From Gammaproteobacteria bacterium (lineage in GTDB: Bacteria; Pseudomonadota; Gammaproteobacteria; Steroidobacterales; Woeseiaceae), in assembly GCA_009937445.1 (NCBI GenBank), contig JAACFM010000021.1:1-37821 (forward strand): a stretch of DNA of 37,821 nt, read 5' to 3'. Positions 33,748 through 37,821 of this stretch are shown one piece after another (within the stretch, counting starts at the first letter, position 1; every line of letters begins with the position of its first letter). Position numbers and translations under genes: made by a program. The notes beneath the pieces are model-generated. The model made no database searches and had not been told where the DNA came from. It was given only the letters and a program-made list of their open reading frames with translations.

Positions 33748-34406
33748 TCCGCTAGTCCTGCGCGACTTTCCTCAAGAAGAAAGCGCGTTCTCAGAAAATC
33801 CCGTGTGTCGGTGTCGACTCCACGCATCCATTTCTCAGCCGACTCCATCTCTATCGTGCTCTGCTGGGTAATCTCGACCTCAACTCCGCGTTCCTTGGTG
33901 TTGTCAAAGACGTAGTCGTCTGCACTTAGCTCGCTTTCATCACCGCTGTCCGATTGCTCTCGAGCGCGCTCGATGTACTCGAGCGTATAGGCCGCAAGAT
34001 CCAGATTCTCCCTGGCCTCAACCCAGTCGGGTGCTTCAGCAACGGCCTGTTGGTAGGCGACGATCGCTTTACCGTACTCTCGCCCCTTCATGAAGGCGTT
34101 GCCGCGATTGTAGAAACCTGCGGCTGACGGTAGTCGCCCAAATGCCGCCGCCGATTCGGAATACAGGCCTGAATCATAGGCCGCAACACCTTTCCAGGCC
34201 GGGTCTTCGAAGCGCTCATACGCGGCAGCAAATTCAAGCTTGTCGTAAATTCGCTGCGCCTGCTGGTCGGGAGTCCACCACAATGAGACGAAGTCGCCGG
34301 TCCGCCACGACTGCCACGCAAGTCCCGCGGCGGCCGCCAACGTAACCAGCAGCAGCCAGTAAGCAAAGCGCCTCGAGTCACGATGCATCGCAGAGCCGCC
34401 TACCAT
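33744..34406 (-). CDS. TPR protein of the Bat operon
   Basis: About 220 aa: an N-terminal TM anchor (FAYWLLLVTLAAAAGLAWQS) then TPR-type helices (GLYSESAAAFGRLPSAAGFY; REYGKAIVAYQQAVAEAP; WVEARENLDLAAYTLEYI) and an acidic tail. This is the layout of the short BatC/BatE-type TPR partners. The ATG at 34406 overlaps the stop of the preceding VWA gene; an ATG at 34388 is also possible. The in-frame extension upstream is inside the VWA gene. Confidence 0.8.
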   Translation of the reverse strand: MVGGSAMHRDSRRFAYWLLLVTLAAAAGLAWQSWRTGDFVSLWWTPDQQAQRIYDKLEFAAAYERFEDPAWKGVAAYDSGLYSESAAAFGRLPSAAGFYNRGNAFMKGREYGKAIVAYQQAVAEAPDWVEARENLDLAAYTLEYIERAREQSDSGDESELSADDYVFDNTKERGVEVEITQQSTIEMESAEKWMRGVDTDTRDFLRTRFLLEESRAGLAE

Positions 34407-35386
34407 CGCATTGTCCACCCACGCCGGAACCAGAGAAGCGCCAGCAGCGTCGCAGGCCACAGTAACCACCAACCCTGATCACGCCATGCCGCGTCAGGAT
34501 CATCTGCGAGCCGCAGATTGGACTGGATCGTCCGCAGCAGCTGCCGGATATCGGCATCGCCAATACCGGATCGCACAACCGACATCTTCGCCTCAGCCGC
34601 GAGGCGCCGCAGCAGAGCCGGGTCAATGCGGGTATCGAGACGCCCGCCGGTTGCGGCCATCACCGGACTGCCGTCGGGCATGAACGCCACGCCGCCCTCA
34701 TCACTGCCGATGACCAGCGCCGCCAGCGACGGCATGTCGGGCTGCAGCGCGAAGTTGGCAAGGGGCGCAATGTCACTGCTGTCAAAGCCATCATTGACGA
34801 ACAGCAGCGTGCCCGCGGCTGCGCGGTCGCCGAGCAAACTCCTCGCTAACGGCAGTACGCCGCCGGCCTGTGAGCCGGCGGCCGGCATGATTGCCGGGTC
34901 CAGACTTTCGAGAAACGGCTGCAACACGTCGGCATCCGTGCTCGGCGGCACGACGATGTGCGCGGAACCTGCGTATGCAATCAACGCCGTCCTCGACCCG
35001 GTCCGCGCTGCCACCAGGTCCATCACCTTGAATCGAGCCCGGTCGAGGCGCGTGGGTTGAGAATCGTTGCTGCGCATGGAATCTGACACTTCGATTGCAA
35101 TAATCAATGGTGCGGATTCGGTGAACCACGGGCTTGGTTGCTTGCTCCATGTCGGTCCGGCAGCGGCCAACGCTGCAGAGATCGCCGCGATACAAACGCC
35201 ATCGACAGCACGAAGTCCGTTACGCGCGTTGCGGTTTACTGTGAGTGCCGCACGCAGATGCGGTGCGACGATATCACCGACCTCGGCCCGGCTGGCTTCA
35301 CGACGCCGAACCAACCACCAGATCAGAGTGATCGCCGGTAGTGCTATCAGCCACACTGGACGCAGAAATTGCAGTGTCTCGATCAT
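34400..35386 (-). CDS. batB: VWA-domain protein (BatB-like)
   Basis: A 328-aa inner-membrane protein: TM helix near 8-24, a second hydrophobic helix about 63-77, VWA domain about 93-280, and a C-terminal TM (WWLLWPATLLALLWF). The metal-site (MIDAS) motif reads EVSDS (Glu99-x-Ser-x-Ser), with Glu for the usual Asp. Later VWA motif: GTLLFVNDGFDSSDIAP. ATG 35386 overlaps the upstream VWA gene by ATGA. It pairs with BatA in the complex. Confidence 0.85.
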   Translation of the reverse strand: MIETLQFLRPVWLIALPAITLIWWLVRRREASRAEVGDIVAPHLRAALTVNRNARNGLRAVDGVCIAAISAALAAAGPTWSKQPSPWFTESAPLIIAIEVSDSMRSNDSQPTRLDRARFKVMDLVAARTGSRTALIAYAGSAHIVVPPSTDADVLQPFLESLDPAIMPAAGSQAGGVLPLARSLLGDRAAAGTLLFVNDGFDSSDIAPLANFALQPDMPSLAALVIGSDEGGVAFMPDGSPVMAATGGRLDTRIDPALLRRLAAEAKMSVVRSGIGDADIRQLLRTIQSNLRLADDPDAAWRDQGWWLLWPATLLALLWFRRGWTMRW

Positions 35387-36369
35387 GCGCGTGACCCTCG
35401 ACGCCGTGAACCAAGAATCAACGCGGCGTAAGCAAACAAAACCAGGATGACCGCCAGTCCGGCAGGCCAGTGCACGAGCGATTCGCGTGGTCGCCATGAC
35501 TGAGTCCGCACTTCGGCGGCAGCGGTTTGATCGATACGCCGATACACGGCGTCGAGTGCCGCCTCGTCTTCGGCATTATGAAACTCGCCGCCCGTTCTGC
35601 TGGCTATCGCCGCAAGCACGTCAAAATCGACACGATCTTCCCCCGTCGCATCCGTATCGCCGATACCGATGGTGTGAATCTCGATGCCATTCAGCGCGGC
35701 AATATCGGCCGCGTTGATGGGGGTCATCTTACTGGCCGTATCGTTGCCGTCAGTTAGAAGAATCAAGAGACGATCGTCGATTTCGCTCGCTTCGAAGGAG
35801 TTAATCGCAAGACCGATGGAGTCGCCCAACGCGGTTTTTGGCCCAGCCATGCCAACTTCCATCAAATCAACGAGCGCCCTTGCGGTCTCAAGGTCGCGAG
35901 TGAAAGGAAGCTGTAAATAGGCTTTGGTACCGAAGACGACCAGTCCGATTCGATCGCTTTCGCGCTCGGCAACAAACTGATCAACGACGCGCTGCACCGC
36001 TTCGAAACGCGAGATGTCGGTGCCGTCCTCGCCGGGGAAGTCGTAATAGTCCATCGAGCCAGACAGATCAAGCGCAAGCATGATGTCGCGGGCTGCTTCG
36101 GTCCGCACAATGGGCTCGCCGACCCACTCAGGTTTCGCGAGCCCGGCGACCAGCAGCAACCAAACAAGTGTCGCGACCAACAACTGCAACCAACGGCGGC
36201 GCAAGATGACCGCGCCGGCACGTGCTTCGCTGCCCGCGGCTGCGGCAATTTGTGCAAAGAACGGTACGCGCAGAGCGCTGACACGCTCTCTTTGTGGCGG
36301 CAACAGCCACCACGCCAGTAACGGCAGCGGTATCGCCAACAGCGCCAGTGGATGCGCAAACTCAAGCAC
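35383..36369 (-). CDS. batA: VWA-domain protein (BatA-like)
   Basis: A 328-aa inner-membrane protein: N-terminal hydrophobic helix (about 8-23), second TM about 60-76, VWA domain about 95-285 with an intact MIDAS (LDLSGSMD, Asp101, Ser103, Ser105; later LLTDGNDTAS), and C-terminal TM AGLAVILVLFAYAALIL. Family members bind divalent metal and act in protein assemblies with MoxR ATPases. It overlaps DUF4381 by 8 bp and the BatB gene by 4 bp. Confidence 0.9.
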   Translation of the reverse strand: MLEFAHPLALLAIPLPLLAWWLLPPQRERVSALRVPFFAQIAAAAGSEARAGAVILRRRWLQLLVATLVWLLLVAGLAKPEWVGEPIVRTEAARDIMLALDLSGSMDYYDFPGEDGTDISRFEAVQRVVDQFVAERESDRIGLVVFGTKAYLQLPFTRDLETARALVDLMEVGMAGPKTALGDSIGLAINSFEASEIDDRLLILLTDGNDTASKMTPINAADIAALNGIEIHTIGIGDTDATGEDRVDFDVLAAIASRTGGEFHNAEDEAALDAVYRRIDQTAAAEVRTQSWRPRESLVHWPAGLAVILVLFAYAALILGSRRRGSRA

Positions 36370-36844
36370 GATGTTTCCTGATCCAGCGCCGCGCCGGAGC
36401 GCTCAACAGGCGTCCGTCTGCGTCCGGCCGATAGGCCGCACCGGCAAGCCGTTCAGCCGCTTGCGCAATCTGCCTATCCTCGTTCGTAGACGCTATCAGG
36501 AACTCGGCCCACTCGCTGCCGCTCAGCGATGCAACCTGCGATCGTGGATACGCAGCCAAAGCCGTTCGCTTGAGCAGCAACGCAATGCGCTGCGCCATCT
36601 CAAACGGACCCAGTTCCGGTTCGCTGTCGATACTCTTGAGCGCCGCAAGCGCTGCGCGCCGATAGCGATTTCGACGTCGGCGCAGCAAGCCATACCAGAC
36701 CACGATGGTCAGCACTGCGAGCAGCCACGCCAACACAATCCACCAGCCGGATGTTATGGGGAGCCCGGTTACAGCGTCGGGCATGACGAGCCCGTGCATC
36801 AAGTCCAGTAGTTGCGGAAGATTTAGGCCGTCGTATTCGCTCAA
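36362..36844 (-). CDS. DUF4381 family membrane protein
   Basis: A 160-aa protein with one TM segment (ITSGWWIVLAWLLAVLTIVV) followed by a basic cytosolic helix-rich domain (WYGLLRRRRNRYRRAALAAL) and IALLLKRTALAAYPRSQVAS. This architecture is that of DUF4381, found in Bat-type operons between the DUF58 and VWA genes. Starts with ATGA overlap from the DUF58 gene and overlaps the BatA gene by 8 bp. Confidence 0.88.
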   Translation of the reverse strand: MSEYDGLNLPQLLDLMHGLVMPDAVTGLPITSGWWIVLAWLLAVLTIVVWYGLLRRRRNRYRRAALAALKSIDSEPELGPFEMAQRIALLLKRTALAAYPRSQVASLSGSEWAEFLIASTNEDRQIAQAAERLAGAAYRPDADGRLLSAPARRWIRKHRA

Positions 36845-37782
36845 CGTGCGCTCCGCCTGGGCGCCAGCTGCCCCATGAGTCGGCGCAATTGCGGCAACGT
36901 TTCTTCGCCGGAACTCAGCGGCAACACCGACAGGTTGATGCTGGTCTGCCAGTTCTGAATTTTCTCGAGCCGACCGCGCGTATAGCTGCTTACGGCATCG
37001 CGTATCGACGCCGAGCCCAGATCAATCTCGGCCTGCATTTGGCCGTCGCCGATGATGGTTCGGGCACCGGGTTCGATGTGCTCTGCGACGGGGTCATAGA
37101 CCAACACTAACAAGACATCGTTATGTGCCGCGATTCCGCTTAGGCGCCGATGCGTCATATCGTCGATGCCGTCGAAATCACTGAAGACGACGACCAGATG
37201 ATCATGATGTGCAAGACGGGCCACACTGCCCAGTGCCCGGTTGAGGCTATCCGGAGACGGCACGACTGTTTTGTCAGCGTCCAACTCTGTGTTCATCTCT
37301 ACGATGGATTCAAGCAAAGCAAAAACCGTGCGCTGACTTCGTCTGGGTGCAATATCAACCTGGTGATCATCGTTAAATACGATGCCCCCCACCCGGTCGC
37401 TGGCATTGAGGACACGAAACGCGGCAATCGCCGCGGCTTCCGCCGCCGTCACCGCTTTCATGTTCAGCTCTGAGCCAAAAAACATCGACATGCGCTGGTC
37501 AACTACAAGCAACGCCGGGCGGTCGCGCTCTTCGGTGAATACCCGCACATAGGGCTTGCCGGTACGCGCCGTTGCCTTCCAGTCGATCGAACGAATGTCA
37601 TCGCCAGGCAGGTAGTCGCGCATTTCTTCGAAGTTGAGGCCGCGCCCCCGCAGTCGCGATGCGTGTCGGCCGTTGAGCAAACTTGCGGACGGCTGGCGCG
37701 GCAGGAAACTAAGCCCACTCGCCGCAGCCTGCAGGCCCCTCAAGTGGGCCAGCGACACATGTATGCGCGTGTCAGTTGTCAT
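36841..37782 (-). CDS. DUF58 domain protein (Bat operon)
   Basis: A 313-aa cytosolic protein with the DUF58 hallmarks GRGLNFEEMRDYLPGDDIRS and SIDWKATARTGKPYVRVFTE, a VWA-like core (ALLVVDQRMSMFF) and VVFSDFDGIDD. The family is encoded next to MoxR ATPases and VWA proteins and is thought to link them. ATG 37782 lies seven bases after the stop of the moxR fragment. Confidence 0.93.
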   Translation of the reverse strand: MTTDTRIHVSLAHLRGLQAAASGLSFLPRQPSASLLNGRHASRLRGRGLNFEEMRDYLPGDDIRSIDWKATARTGKPYVRVFTEERDRPALLVVDQRMSMFFGSELNMKAVTAAEAAAIAAFRVLNASDRVGGIVFNDDHQVDIAPRRSQRTVFALLESIVEMNTELDADKTVVPSPDSLNRALGSVARLAHHDHLVVVFSDFDGIDDMTHRRLSGIAAHNDVLLVLVYDPVAEHIEPGARTIIGDGQMQAEIDLGSASIRDAVSSYTRGRLEKIQNWQTSINLSVLPLSSGEETLPQLRRLMGQLAPRRSAR

Positions 37783-37789
37783 GCCGAAC

Positions 37790-37821
37790 TCAGGGCAGTG
37801 CGACTTGCTCGACGAGAGCGT
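37790..37821 (-). CDS. 3' end of the gene before DUF58, probably moxR AAA+ ATPase
   Basis: Only the last ten codons fall in the window: they read ALVEQVALP and stop. The sequence is too short to prove identity. The call comes from context: in Bat operons a MoxR ATPase gene precedes the DUF58 gene, and the short 'E-x-V-x-x-P' end suits MoxR proteins. Confidence 0.5.
   Translation of the reverse strand, partial: ALVEQVALP

Noticed and set aside
1..37821. CRISPR arrays, insertion sequences, toxin-antitoxin pairs, riboswitches
   Set aside because: None seen: no regularly spaced repeats, no transposase motifs, no toxin or antitoxin pair and no recognisable aptamer.

Overview
The window reads as a gene-dense chromosomal segment of a free-living, probably marine or otherwise salt-adapted, aerobic gammaproteobacterium. 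This rests on gene content: an NhaD Na+/H+ antiporter, an SstT sodium symporter, a Bat (aerotolerance) operon, a DUF1365/cyclopropane-synthase type lipid operon, and RND-free Gram-negative envelope genes. I cannot name the genus. No phage, insertion sequence, integrase or CRISPR array is visible. Many genes start with GTG or TTG and many overlap by ATGA.

Left part (1-10250): a truncated secreted cupredoxin gene diverges from a membrane GGDEF-EAL protein with a degenerate cyclase motif. A long secreted M16 zinc peptidase follows on the minus strand. Next comes a minus-strand catabolic cluster: an FAD-linked 2-hydroxyacid dehydrogenase, then an acyl-CoA dehydrogenase gene broken by a small internal deletion, with a small unknown secreted protein upstream. 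An agmatinase-family hydrolase diverges from a class III aminotransferase, a likely polyamine or guanidino-compound route.

Middle (11800-20000): SstT; a TPR/DUF1579-like secreted protein; a decayed spot holding the tail of a DUF3570 protein and a frameshifted TPR-protein gene; an unrecognised 539-aa protein translationally coupled to NhaD; tyrosine phenol-lyase, identified by its specificity residues and preceded by a dyad and a possible leader peptide; a small unknown protein; and tRNA-Gly(CCC).

Lipid operon (20036-26912, minus strand): eight tightly packed genes. They are two different cyclopropane-synthase-like methyltransferases, DUF2878, DUF1295 and DUF6134 proteins, a lipocalin lipoprotein, a flavin-dependent amine-oxidase-like enzyme and DUF1365. 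The putative promoter carries a perfect 13-bp dyad over the -10 and a tandem GTAA repeat upstream. A histidine kinase and OmpR-type regulator pair lies immediately upstream on the same strand, so it may control the operon. This cluster is the best candidate for an under-described system: membrane fatty-acid methylation and oxidation with an export or repair module.

Right part (29186-37821): a strong terminator ends a gene for a DUF4397 lipoprotein with a collagen-like linker. A plus-strand pair (TerB-like protein, outer-membrane beta-barrel) follows. The Bat operon runs on the minus strand in the order moxR (only its end is in the window), DUF58, DUF4381, two VWA proteins, a TPR protein and BatD.

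No stretch over 300 bases lacks a gene or gene remnant.
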